From CADCVT01 sp036389485 (lineage in GTDB: Bacteria; Actinomycetota; Thermoleophilia; Solirubrobacterales; Solirubrobacteraceae), in the NCBI GenBank assembly GCA_036389485.1, contig DASVPR010000017.1:38748-102747 (forward strand): 64,000 nucleotides of DNA, given 5' to 3'. Made by a program: the position numbers and the translations under genes. Positions within the stretch are counted from its first letter, which is position 1. Each line of letters opens with the position of its first letter. Below the pieces are notes generated by a model, which saw only the letters and a list, made by a program, of their open reading frames with translations, was not told the origin of the DNA and ran no database searches. Below are positions 23,681-32,854 of the stretch, in pieces.

Positions 23681-24988
23681 GTGCCATCGACCCTGACCGT
23701 CATCCCCTCGGCTCGCCGCCTCATGGAGTCCCTCCGGGACATCGGCTACGAGCTGCCGTCGGCCGTGGCGGACCTGGTCGACAACAGCGTCGACGCCGAC
23801 GCGACGCGGGTCGACGTCACGGCCGTGTTCGAGGGGGAGAATTCGTGGATCCGCGTGGCCGATGACGGCACGGGAATGCCCACCGCTCGGCTCAACGAGG
23901 CGATGCGCTACGGCACGGACCGGGCCTACGACGAGGTCGAGCTCGGCAAGTTCGGTCTCGGCCTCAAGACGGCGTCGCTCAGCCAGTGCCGCAGGCTGAC
24001 CGTCGCCACGCGGACCAACCCGCGCCGTCGCGAGATCGAGATCCGCAGGTGGGACCTGGATCACGTCATGGACGCCGACAGCTGGCAGCTGCTCAGGCTC
24101 GGGTCGTCCGAGGTGCGTGACGAGCTTGTCGAGCCGCTTCACGATGGCCCGGGCACCGTTGTGATGTGGGAGGCCCTCGACCGCATCTTCGACTACAAGC
24201 TCCCGTCGGGGCGCGCCGCGGAGACAGGTCTGGCCAGCATCTGTCGCGACATCGAGGCGCACCTCTCGATGGTCTTTCATCGTTTCCTGGCACAGCAGGC
24301 GCGCCGTGCGCTTCCGCTCACGATCACCGTCCAGGGCAATCCGATCGACGCGTGGGACCCCTTCGCGAGAACCGAGCCAGCGACGATCAGGCTCGACCGC
24401 CAGACGGTGTCTCTGCGGTACGCGGGCCGTGCGCACGCCATCCCGGTGCAGCCCTACATCCTGCCCAATCAGATGCAGTTCTCGACGACGCGGGCCTGGG
24501 AGGCCGCGAGCGGCCCCAGGAAGTGGAACCGCCAGCAGGGCTTCTACATCTACCGGGCGGGCCGCATGATCCAGAGCGGTGGATGGAACCGCCTGCGCAC
24601 CGCCGATGAGCACACGAAACTCGCGCGCATCGCGATCGACATTCCCCGCGCCGCGGACGCGGCCTTCGGCATCAACGTGTCCAAGATGCGAGTCCTCATC
24701 CCGGCCGAGGTCCGAGCCGAGCTCAAGGCCATCGCGAGCGCCGTCGCCAATCGCGCCCAGCTCGCATATCGGCAGACGGGCGACGGCCGCGGCGCGTCCA
24801 CCGGCGCCACCGGCTCGGGTCGCCGGGCGGGCACCGGCGACTCGAATGGAGGCGATCCTGGAGCGTCAGTCCCGTGGGCCGTTGTGCATGGTGTTCTCCA
24901 GAGGGAGCTGGCGGGCGATCCCGAGCTGTTGGACCGGGTGCTCGCGGCTCTGAGCCGCGCGGCTCAACCGGTGGCGGGTCGCGAATGA
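23681..24988 (+). CDS. MORC/MutL-like GHKL ATPase of restriction-type operon
   Basis: A 435-residue protein; the start at the GTG at 23681 keeps the whole ATPase fold. The N-box is VADLVDNSVDADA (about 29-41), the G1 box VADDGTGM (about 65-72) and the G2 box LGKFGLGLKTASLSQ. The FGLGLKTAS form of G2 is typical of the MutL-related ATPases that Iyer, Abhiman and Aravind linked to restriction operons and to eukaryotic MORC proteins. The middle part (about 165-330) is the transducer-like domain, and the C-terminal tail is Gly/Ser-rich then helical. It lies 38 bp after the methyltransferase gene and 16 bp before the Z1 gene. It probably works as a DNA-clamping ATPase in the nuclease complex. Confidence 0.85.
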   Translation: MPSTLTVIPSARRLMESLRDIGYELPSAVADLVDNSVDADATRVDVTAVFEGENSWIRVADDGTGMPTARLNEAMRYGTDRAYDEVELGKFGLGLKTASLSQCRRLTVATRTNPRRREIEIRRWDLDHVMDADSWQLLRLGSSEVRDELVEPLHDGPGTVVMWEALDRIFDYKLPSGRAAETGLASICRDIEAHLSMVFHRFLAQQARRALPLTITVQGNPIDAWDPFARTEPATIRLDRQTVSLRYAGRAHAIPVQPYILPNQMQFSTTRAWEAASGPRKWNRQQGFYIYRAGRMIQSGGWNRLRTADEHTKLARIAIDIPRAADAAFGINVSKMRVLIPAEVRAELKAIASAVANRAQLAYRQTGDGRGASTGATGSGRRAGTGDSNGGDPGASVPWAVVHGVLQRELAGDPELLDRVLAALSRAAQPVAGRE

Positions 24989-25004
24989 TGCGCGGACGGC
25001 GGTC

Positions 25005-27689
25005 ATGAACTTCGAAGACGCGCTCGGGCTGGCGCGTACCGCCATGCGCCTGGCCAGCCTCGACCCCGAGGCAGCCGTTCAGAGCCAGCCGCTCATTCCG
25101 GAGGACATGAGGGAGCGGGTTCGCACCGCGCTCGAGCGCGAGGCGCAGGCCCACGGCGCGATCCGCATCGCCGACCTGCGCATGATCGAGGAATCCCGTG
25201 GCCATCGTGAATGGCTTCGGGACGTCGATCGCCAGGGTTGGGTCTACTGGCCGCGCCTGCGGCAGCTGCTCATCGGGCGCAGGTGGCCACCCCCGGTGGT
25301 GCAGTCGATCGATGACGCGACGGACCGCATCCTGGGGGCGCTTGAGGATCCGCGCGGCGATCGCGACTTCGACCGCCGGGGGCTGGTCGTCGGGTACGTC
25401 CAGAGCGGCAAGACCGCGAACTACAGCGCGCTCATCGCCAAGGCGGCCGACACCGGGTACCGGCTGTTCATCGTGCTCACCGGCGTTCATGACCAGCTCC
25501 GGCAGCAGACGCAGCGGAGGCTGAACGCCGAGCTTGTGGGAAGTGAGCCCGGGGGCGTGCTGCCGCCGGCCGATGACCGCCGCACGTGGCTGACGTTCAC
25601 GACGACCGACCTCAAGGGCGATTTCACGCCGGGCACCGTCGACACCGCGGCACTGGCCGGCGGTCAGCCCGCGCTGATTGTCGCGAAGAAGAACGCGGCC
25701 ATCCTGCGCCGCCTGAACCAATGGCTCGCCACGCTGCCGTCGAGCACCCGCGAGACCCTTCCGGTTGTCGTCATTGACGACGAGGCCGACCAGGCGTCGC
25801 CGAACACGCGCAGCAACCGGCCGTTCCCCGACACCGAGGAGGACGGGGATGATCCGGACGTCGCGCAGATGCTCGCGGAGTCTCCTCCGAGTCGGATCAA
25901 TGAGCTGATCCGCGGACTGCTCCATGGGTTCCCGCGCGTCGCCTACGTCGGCTACACCGCGACACCGTTTGCGAACGTCCTGATCGACCACCAGGCCGAG
26001 GACCGCGTGGTCGGTGCGGACATCTACCCGCGGTCGTTCATCGTCGACCTGCCGCGACCGCACGACTACTACGGGCCCGAGCGGATCTTCGGCGCGGGCG
26101 ACGATGCCGACAGCCGCCCCATGGACGTCATCCGGCGCGTTCCTGACGACGATTGCCACCTGCTCATTCCCCACAGCCGCGACGAGGCGCAGCAGTTCGA
26201 GCCGCAGCTCCCTCCGAGCCTGCTCGATGCCATCGACGCCTTCGTGCTCGCCGGGGCCGCGCGCTATCAGCGCGGTGACGGCGATGAGCCGGCGACGATG
26301 CTCGTCCACACGACGCACTACACGCGCGTACAGCAGCGCCTGCACGAGGTGATCGCTCAGCACATGACGCAGCTGCGTGATGAGTGGAGGTACAGCTGGC
26401 AGCACGGCCTCGAGGACCGGCTCCGCGAGCGGTGGGAGTCCGACTTTCGCCCGGTGACACGCGGCGTCGACCTCGCCGCGGACGTCGACTTCGACGGGAT
26501 TCGCGAGCACATCGGCTCGCTCCTCGAGCACCCGATCGAGGTGCTCCAGCTGAACTCGGCATCGGAGGACATCCTCGACTACAACCGGGACCGCTCTCTG
26601 AAGGTCGTCGTCGTCGGTGGCAACAGGCTGTCACGGGGACTCACGCTCGAGGGCCTCCTCGTCAGCTACTACGTCCGCAGGGCGAACGCGTACGACACCC
26701 TCATGCAGATGGGGCGGTGGTTCGGCTACCGATCGAATTACGCCGATTTGACCAGGATCTACACGACGGCTGATCTCGAGCAGTGGTTCCGCGATCTCGT
26801 CTTCGTGGAGGAGGAGGTTCGCTCCGACATTCGCCGCTACGCCGAGGAGGGCCTCAATCCGCTCGACTTCGGTGTGCGCATCAGGCGTCATCCGGCCCTC
26901 CTCGTGACCGACCGCCTGAAGATGCGTTCGGCCAGGGCGGAGAGCATGTCGTTCGCCGGCCAGCTCGAGCAGACCGTGGTCTTTCCGTTCGACGACCGGG
27001 ACTGGCTGCAGGCGAACATCGACGCGACTCGCGAATTCCTCACGACGCTCGGCACACCCGAGCGGGAGAGCGCGCCGGGACAGCCGATGTGGCGCGAGGT
27101 TCACTGGCACCGCATCGTCGACTTCCTTCGGTCGTATCAGACCGACCCGACAGCGGCGCGCTTCAACCCGGAGATCGTGAGGCTTCTCATCGCCTTCCTG
27201 CGGCGTCAGGCGGACCAGGGCGAGCTCGTCCGCTGGGTCGTGGGAGTGATGGGTCAGGAGCGAGCCGCTGAACGACTGGGCACCCTTGACCTCGGGGTTG
27301 AGGGCGCACCCGCGCTCGCCCTCATCGAGCGCACCCGTCTCCGCGACGCGCGATCACTGGGAGTCATCACCTCGCCGGCGCATCTCGGGTTGGGTCTCTC
27401 CGAGGAGCAGCGGGAGCGCGCCCGGACGGACACCGGCGCGCTGGGGAAGCGATTGCGCGAGGTGCGCGATCCGAGCGAGGGCCTTCTCCTGATCTATCCG
27501 ATCAGCCGCCTCTCGGGCTGGGAGGGCGATCGGAACGTGGCTCGTAACGAGCGCCAGCCGATCTACGCCGATCCGACCCGTGCCGCGCGGATGGCCGACA
27601 TCATTGGAATCGCGGTCGCCATGCCCCCGTCGAACACCGCGGCAACGGTTGAGTACGTGGTCGGCACGGTTGGCGTGGGTGACGCGTGA
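25005..27689 (+). CDS. Z1-domain P-loop ATPase
   Basis: An 894-residue protein of the Z1 family, a superfamily-2-helicase-like NTPase found in restriction operons with MORC-like ATPases. Walker A is VVGYVQSGKTANY (about 128-140); the GxVQSGKT form is diagnostic. Walker B is VVVIDDEADQAS (about 254-265). Later motifs include YVGYTATPFANVL and VVVGGNRLSRGLTLEGL ... QMGRWFGYR, matching helicase motifs V and VI. It would use ATP to move along or remodel DNA for the nuclease partner. The start at the ATG at 25005 lacks a strong SD. Its stop overlaps the next start (TGATG), so nuclease translation is coupled to it. Confidence 0.9.
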   Translation: MNFEDALGLARTAMRLASLDPEAAVQSQPLIPEDMRERVRTALEREAQAHGAIRIADLRMIEESRGHREWLRDVDRQGWVYWPRLRQLLIGRRWPPPVVQSIDDATDRILGALEDPRGDRDFDRRGLVVGYVQSGKTANYSALIAKAADTGYRLFIVLTGVHDQLRQQTQRRLNAELVGSEPGGVLPPADDRRTWLTFTTTDLKGDFTPGTVDTAALAGGQPALIVAKKNAAILRRLNQWLATLPSSTRETLPVVVIDDEADQASPNTRSNRPFPDTEEDGDDPDVAQMLAESPPSRINELIRGLLHGFPRVAYVGYTATPFANVLIDHQAEDRVVGADIYPRSFIVDLPRPHDYYGPERIFGAGDDADSRPMDVIRRVPDDDCHLLIPHSRDEAQQFEPQLPPSLLDAIDAFVLAGAARYQRGDGDEPATMLVHTTHYTRVQQRLHEVIAQHMTQLRDEWRYSWQHGLEDRLRERWESDFRPVTRGVDLAADVDFDGIREHIGSLLEHPIEVLQLNSASEDILDYNRDRSLKVVVVGGNRLSRGLTLEGLLVSYYVRRANAYDTLMQMGRWFGYRSNYADLTRIYTTADLEQWFRDLVFVEEEVRSDIRRYAEEGLNPLDFGVRIRRHPALLVTDRLKMRSARAESMSFAGQLEQTVVFPFDDRDWLQANIDATREFLTTLGTPERESAPGQPMWREVHWHRIVDFLRSYQTDPTAARFNPEIVRLLIAFLRRQADQGELVRWVVGVMGQERAAERLGTLDLGVEGAPALALIERTRLRDARSLGVITSPAHLGLGLSEEQRERARTDTGALGKRLREVRDPSEGLLLIYPISRLSGWEGDRNVARNERQPIYADPTRAARMADIIGIAVAMPPSNTAATVEYVVGTVGVGDA

Positions 27690-28723
27690 TGCCTGTCGTC
27701 TCCGGCGACAGCTGGCGCGCGCTCCCCGACCGGTCGCCCGGCTACGCGGAACTCGCGGCCGACGCGGTGCCCGGTCTCGACCGCGCCTTCCTCGCCGTGG
27801 ATCACGAGGGGGTGCGCCACCTCCTGCTCGGCGTCGACCACGAGATTGAACCGGTCACCGATGAACGCAGTCGCGGTCTGCGGGTGCTCACGCGAGCGCT
27901 GTCCGTCCAGGGGCAGCGTGAGCGCCATTTCGTAGACGTGATGTGCACCGCGGTCAGTGGCCAGGAGGTCTTCAACCTCGTGTCAACGGCGATCCTCGAG
28001 GCGGTTGAGCGCGGGGTTGATCCGCCGGACGCGGTCCGCGGCACCCTCGCGCGCTGGCGGCGGTTCTGGGGCGCCGCCCCGACCGGCGGCCTGACCGGGG
28101 AGGAGATCCGCGGCCTCTTCGGCGAGCTGTGGTTTCTCGCCGTCTGGCTTCTGCCGCATGGACACGATCAGGTCGCACACTGGCTTGGCCCGACGGGCGC
28201 CCGTCACGACTTCGGATGGCCCGGGCTCGCGCTGGAGGCGAAGGCCACGACGTCCGTGCGCGGCCACGTTCACCGGATCAATGGAGTCGATCAGCTCGAC
28301 CCGCCCGCGGATGGCCGCCTCCTGGTCTTCAGCCTGCGGATGCGCGAGGAGCCCACCGCATCGAACGCGCTTGTCTCGCTGATCGAGACGATCACCACGG
28401 CGCTGGGCGATGACAGCGAGGCGCTCGATGCGTTCGAGTCGCGCCTCGCTCAGACGGGATACTCACCACTGCTCGACGACCACTATGCCGAGGTCCGATT
28501 CCGCATCGTTAACGAGCGTCTTTACGAGGTCGCGGACGGCTTCCCGCGACTCTCGGAAGCGTCGTTTGCTGGAGGACTCCCGGCCGGCGTCGAGCGAGTC
28601 GAGTACGAGGTCAACCTCGACGCGTGCCCGCAGCTGATCGTGGCCTCGTCACCGGCGGAGTTCGCGGCGCCGGGAGCGCCGGCCACGGCACCGCCAGAGC
28701 GCGCGGAGGGTGGCGGGCTGTGA
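27689..28723 (+). CDS. PD-(D/E)XK motif nuclease (DUF4420/PF14390 type)
   Basis: A 344-residue protein, the likely cutting subunit of the operon. The nuclease core reads RGLFGELWFL (Glu146), then WLGPTGARHDFGW (Asp174), ALEAKATTS (Glu183, Lys185) and HRINGVDQLDPP (Gln202). These are the acid-D-ExK-Q elements expected for this restriction-endonuclease-like family, which regularly follows Z1 genes. The start is the ATG at 27689; a GTG directly before it at 27686 is equally possible. Its stop overlaps the GTG of the next gene by 4 bp. Confidence 0.86.
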   Translation: MPVVSGDSWRALPDRSPGYAELAADAVPGLDRAFLAVDHEGVRHLLLGVDHEIEPVTDERSRGLRVLTRALSVQGQRERHFVDVMCTAVSGQEVFNLVSTAILEAVERGVDPPDAVRGTLARWRRFWGAAPTGGLTGEEIRGLFGELWFLAVWLLPHGHDQVAHWLGPTGARHDFGWPGLALEAKATTSVRGHVHRINGVDQLDPPADGRLLVFSLRMREEPTASNALVSLIETITTALGDDSEALDAFESRLAQTGYSPLLDDHYAEVRFRIVNERLYEVADGFPRLSEASFAGGLPAGVERVEYEVNLDACPQLIVASSPAEFAAPGAPATAPPERAEGGGL

Positions 28724-30900
28724 GCGCTCCTGAGCGACAGGCGCTTGAGCACGGTTCTGCTCCCCTCCGTCCTCGGGCGCGCATCATGCGCACGCTCGGC
28801 GACGAACTCATCTCGTCGGAGATCGTGGCCGTCATCGAGCTGGTGAAGAACGCCTACGACGCGGATGCCACCCGGGTGCTGGTGCGCTTCCGGCCTCCGC
28901 TGGAGCCCGGCGAGGGAGGGGTCGACATCGTCGACGACGGGCACGGCATGACGCTGGACACCATCAGGGGCGCCTGGCTGGAGCCGGCGACCGCGTTTCG
29001 GCGGCGGTCTCCGCTCAGCGAGGAGCTGGGACGATCGGTGCTCGGGGAGAAGGGCATCGGCCGCTTCGCAGTCTCCCGGCTTGCCGATGATCTCGAGCTC
29101 GTCAGCCGACGTCCGGGGGAGCCGGTCGAGACCCGCGTGCTGTTCGACTGGCGGCTGTTCGACAACGACGACGCGTATCTGGACGACATCGAGGTCGCCT
29201 GGGAACAGTCCGAGCCGGTGGATATCGCGCCGGGTGGGATCGCGGAGCACCTGTGGCCCGAGATCGAAGCGCCCCCACGCGAGCGTCTCGAGCGGGGAAC
29301 GCTGCTCCGAATGGACGCGCTCCGCACGCGATGGGGGCCCGACGAGGTCCGCGCGCTCCGCACGGGACTGTCGCGGCTCGTCTCGCCGTTTCTGTTCGAG
29401 GAGCAGCGGGACCGGCCGGACGGCTTCTCGATCCGCCTGGAGGCTCCGCCTGAGCTTGAGGAGCTCTCGGGGGTCGTCGAGCCGCCGGAGGCGCTGCGCA
29501 ACCCGCACTACACGCTTCGCGGCCACGTTGATGAGGCCGGGAACTATCGCGTGACCATTGGACTCCGCGACCGGGACGACTCCATCGAGCGGGAGGGGCG
29601 GATTGCCATCAACGGGCGTCAGCCGACCAGCGGTCCGTTCGACGTCGAGTTCCGCGTCTGGGACCGCGACACGGACGCCATGCGGGCGCTCGCTGAGCTC
29701 TCGGGATCCGATCTGCGAACGGTTCGCAATGACCTCGATGAGGCGGCGGGAGTGAACGTCTACCGGGACGGATTCCGCGTCCTGCCCTACGGCGAGCGGG
29801 GGAACGACTGGCTTCAGCTCGACTCGCGCCGCGTCCAGAACCCGACGATGAGGCTGTCGAACAACCAGGTCGTCGGCTACCTGCTGATCTCGCGCGAGAG
29901 CAACCCGGATCTGCGCGACCAGACGAACCGCGAGGGGCTGATCCAGAACCAGGCGTTTGACGACCTCAAGAACCAGGTCAGCGAGATCATCGGACTGCTT
30001 GAGACGGAGCGCTACCTCATCCGACCTCGTAGGGAGCCGCCCGGCAAACCTGGCGGGCTGTTCGCAGGTCTGGACCTCGCCGCGGTTCGCGACTACGTCA
30101 GGGAGCGTTATGCGGACGACCGAGAGCTCGCAGGTCTGCTCGGAGAGGCGGAGCAGAACATCGAGCAGGCGGTTGAGCGTGCCCAGGAGGTGGTCTCGCG
30201 ATACCGGCGCCTGGCGACGCTGGGCGAGCTGATCGACACCGTCCTCCATAACGGCCGCGCTCCGCTGGCGAAGATCCGCGGAGAGGCCGACCTCGCGCTG
30301 CGTGAGATAGCCCGCGGCGACCTCTCAGCCGAGGGACTCGTCGCGTCGCTCCATACGCGGCTTGAGCGGATTCGCAATCAGGAGAACGTCCTTGCGACGG
30401 TGTTCCGGAGGATCGAGCCATTCGGCGGGCGGCGACGTGGCCGCCCGAAGGAGATCGTGCTCGAGAAGGTGATCGCCGATTCCTTCGGTGTCCTTGAGGG
30501 TGAGCTCGAGCGCATCGGAGCGCACGTCGAGCTTCCGGCGTCGCAGACCAAGGTCACGGTCGACGAGGCCGAGCTGCAGGAGATCTTCGTGAACCTCCTG
30601 GCGAACAGCATTCACTGGCTGCAACAGGTCGAGGCTGACGACCGACGAATCAGCGTCGACGTGTCCCGCGACGACGGCGCGCTGCGGGTGCTGTTCTCAG
30701 ACTCGGGGCCCGGCGTGCGCGAGGACATTCGCGACCGCATCTACGATCCGTACTTCTCGACCAAGGCCGATGGCGTCGGCCTGGGACTGAGCATCGCCGG
30801 CGAGATCGTGAAGGACTACTACGACGGCGAGCTGGCGCTGCTCGATTCGGGTCCCCTTCCGGGTGCCAACTTCCTTGTCACGCTGCGGCGGCGGGTGTGA
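28720..30900 (+). CDS. Double GHKL ATPase / histidine-kinase-like sensor
   Basis: A 726-residue protein from the GTG at 28720 (GTGA overlap). It holds two separate GHKL ATPase modules. The first is Hsp90/MutL-like: ELVKNAYDADA (about 40-50), DDGHGM (72-77), GEKGIGRFAV (109-118), followed by a middle domain. A coiled-coil region then leads into a histidine-kinase-like half: LATLGELIDTVLHNGRAPLAKI with His510 at the position of a phospho-acceptor, N-box EIFVNLLANSIHW (about 620-635), DSGPGV, and GVGLGLSIAGEIV (about 685-697). Such proteins may sense a trigger with the first half and signal with the second. The next gene is a receiver protein, overlapping by 1-4 bp, which makes a kinase-receiver pair very likely. 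Confidence 0.85.
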   Translation: MSAPERQALEHGSAPLRPRARIMRTLGDELISSEIVAVIELVKNAYDADATRVLVRFRPPLEPGEGGVDIVDDGHGMTLDTIRGAWLEPATAFRRRSPLSEELGRSVLGEKGIGRFAVSRLADDLELVSRRPGEPVETRVLFDWRLFDNDDAYLDDIEVAWEQSEPVDIAPGGIAEHLWPEIEAPPRERLERGTLLRMDALRTRWGPDEVRALRTGLSRLVSPFLFEEQRDRPDGFSIRLEAPPELEELSGVVEPPEALRNPHYTLRGHVDEAGNYRVTIGLRDRDDSIEREGRIAINGRQPTSGPFDVEFRVWDRDTDAMRALAELSGSDLRTVRNDLDEAAGVNVYRDGFRVLPYGERGNDWLQLDSRRVQNPTMRLSNNQVVGYLLISRESNPDLRDQTNREGLIQNQAFDDLKNQVSEIIGLLETERYLIRPRREPPGKPGGLFAGLDLAAVRDYVRERYADDRELAGLLGEAEQNIEQAVERAQEVVSRYRRLATLGELIDTVLHNGRAPLAKIRGEADLALREIARGDLSAEGLVASLHTRLERIRNQENVLATVFRRIEPFGGRRRGRPKEIVLEKVIADSFGVLEGELERIGAHVELPASQTKVTVDEAELQEIFVNLLANSIHWLQQVEADDRRISVDVSRDDGALRVLFSDSGPGVREDIRDRIYDPYFSTKADGVGLGLSIAGEIVKDYYDGELALLDSGPLPGANFLVTLRRRV

Positions 30901-32099
30901 TGGCCGCACCGGGACCCGCCGCGCCCCTGATCCCCGCGCAGATCCTCCACGTCGACGACGATAAGGAATCGCTCGATCAGGCCCGCGAGTACCTGCAGGG
31001 CGAGGACATCGGGGGATGGGGCGAGCCTCATGTCGAGAGCCTCCAGACCTTCGCCGATGCACTCGCGCTGCTTGAGGCTCGCCGGTTCGACCTCGTGGTC
31101 TTGGACGTGCGGCTCGGCGGCTACGAGCCCCAGTACACCCTGCCCGAGGAGGAGGAGGGCGTCCGCACGCTTGAGGAGATCCGGCAACGGCGGTTCGTCC
31201 CGACGGTTTTCTGGACTGGCCTTCCCGAGCGTGCACGGCACCTCGAGGATCCCCTCGTGCGGGTCCACGACAAGACCGATGGCCTCCAGGTCCTGCTCGA
31301 TGCCGTGCGCGAGCTGTTCGACACGCGCCTACCGGCCGTGAACCGCGCCCTGCTCCGGTTGATCGAGGAGGAGCAGCGTTCGTACATGTGGGACTTCGTG
31401 GCCAGGCACTGGACCGAGCTGAGAGAGGGCGACGACCCGATGGAGCTCGCCTATCTATTGGCGCGGCGGCTCGGCCGGTCGCTCACCGGGCCGGGAATCG
31501 AGCGGCTCGCCGCCGAGCTCGGCGGTCGTGGGCCCGGACCGCCGGCACCGGGGACGGTCCACGCCGCGGAGATGTACATCGTTCCTCCAGTCGAAGGGAC
31601 GAAGCCGGGGGTCGGCGACCTCTTCTGCGAGAGCCCCGGCCAGGAGACGGAACGGTGGTGGCTGCTCGTCACGCCCTCGTGCGACATCGAGTGGAACAAG
31701 GCGGAGGGCGTCGTGTTCGCCGCATGTGAGCCCATCGCTCAGGACACTCGAATCCGAGCGTGGCGCGAGAGCGAGAGCGGTGCGACGCGGCGGCGCGTCA
31801 GAGATCTCGTGGGACACAAGACCGGCGGCCAGGACGACCGCAACCTGTTTCTGCCGGCTGCCCTCACGATCCCCGATCTGGTCGCGGACTTCCAGCGACT
31901 CCGCAGCGTCACACCCGACGAGCTAGGCGCGATGGATCGGGTCGCCTCCCTGGTCAGCCCGTTCGCGGAGGCCATGGTCAGCCGCTTCACACGCTACTTC
32001 GGCCGTGTGGGAACCGACGATCTCGACGTCGACGCGATCATGGAGCGCCTGAAGGAGCCTCCCCCGGAGGAGGAAGCGGAGGCCGGCGCATCCTCCTGA
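30900..32099 (+). CDS. Receiver-domain protein with unknown C-terminal domain
   Basis: A 399-residue protein from the ATG at 30900 (or the GTG at 30897). The N-terminal 150 residues are a receiver domain: acidic cluster ILHVDDDKE (Asp19-21), phospho-acceptor Asp69 in LVVLDVRL, Thr106 in FWTGLPE and Lys125 in HDKTDG. It is longer than a standard receiver, with an insertion YEPQYTLPEEEEG after the acceptor strand. The C-terminal 240 residues have no DNA-binding motif I can see. They contain WWLLVTPSCDIEW and FAACEPI, and may be an effector or adaptor domain. It is the last gene of the operon and the expected partner of the double-GHKL protein. Confidence 0.78.
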   Translation: MAAPGPAAPLIPAQILHVDDDKESLDQAREYLQGEDIGGWGEPHVESLQTFADALALLEARRFDLVVLDVRLGGYEPQYTLPEEEEGVRTLEEIRQRRFVPTVFWTGLPERARHLEDPLVRVHDKTDGLQVLLDAVRELFDTRLPAVNRALLRLIEEEQRSYMWDFVARHWTELREGDDPMELAYLLARRLGRSLTGPGIERLAAELGGRGPGPPAPGTVHAAEMYIVPPVEGTKPGVGDLFCESPGQETERWWLLVTPSCDIEWNKAEGVVFAACEPIAQDTRIRAWRESESGATRRRVRDLVGHKTGGQDDRNLFLPAALTIPDLVADFQRLRSVTPDELGAMDRVASLVSPFAEAMVSRFTRYFGRVGTDDLDVDAIMERLKEPPPEEEAEAGASS

Positions 32100-32215
32100 C
32101 GATCCGACTCCCGACTGCGCGTGGTGCGGCTCCCTGACGCGGCCGGCAGGCGCTGGCACGAGCAGCGCGCTGCGGGTGCAGCACCGCCCCTGGCCCTCAG
32201 GACGGGGTGATCCAG

Positions 32216-32836
32216 CTACGCCAGATCTCCTCGGTCGGCGAACTCGCGCCGGACGCGTCGCGACGCCTTCGGCACGACGAGCTCGAGTCTCCAGGGCCCG
32301 GTTTGAAAAGTGTTGCGCCGCGTCAGACCCACCCAAACGCCCGCCAGCCGTGGTCGAGCGTCTTGCTCACGCGGATGGGCCGCGCCCTCCAAGAGCAGCT
32401 CGATCGCTCCGCGGTAGAGCCGACCTTTGGACGTGATCTCGCGCCACTCGCCTATCGCCAGCCCGTTCTCAAATCGGCACGTCAGGGTTACGCGCGAGCC
32501 CTCGGGCTTCGGCAGGCTCGTACCCGTCAACCGACCGCCCCGGTGAAGGACGCGGATGTAGTGCTGGCTCGTGTGCGCACGCCCGTCCTCTCCGCTCGTG
32601 TACGTGTAGGTGCTTAGCCAGATCCCATCGGCTCCAGGGGTCCGGGTCGCGACGGTCGCACGACGCGACGCTACGCGAGACCACAGCTGCTCCAGTCGCG
32701 TTTGGAGCAGGCTCGCGGCGAGCACGCTCATCAACGCTCCTACGGCGCCTCCTAGCAGCACCGAGGTGAGATCGATCGCGAGGAGGCGCACGCGGAATAT
32801 CTTTGCCGCCCTGGCCGATTGACGATCCGCCGACAA
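32216..32836 (-). CDS. Membrane-anchored beta-rich protein downstream of TIR gene
   Basis: About 206 residues from a TTG at 32836; a GTG at 32791 is an alternative. One membrane helix (about 22-42, LTSVLLGGAVGALMSVLAASLL) is followed by a beta-rich domain. That domain has repeating G-W turns (GIWLSTYTY, GEWREITSKGRLYRG, LAGVWVGL), a pattern I associate with sensor domains in TIR and CBASS-like membrane systems. It starts 18 bp after the TIR gene stop on the same strand, so it is probably translated from the same mRNA and may be its ligand-sensing partner. Family name not certain. Confidence 0.58.
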   Translation of the reverse strand: MSADRQSARAAKIFRVRLLAIDLTSVLLGGAVGALMSVLAASLLQTRLEQLWSRVASRRATVATRTPGADGIWLSTYTYTSGEDGRAHTSQHYIRVLHRGGRLTGTSLPKPEGSRVTLTCRFENGLAIGEWREITSKGRLYRGAIELLLEGAAHPREQDARPRLAGVWVGLTRRNTFQTGPWRLELVVPKASRRVRREFADRGDLA

Positions 32837-32854
32837 TCGCTCGCGTCCGGCGAT

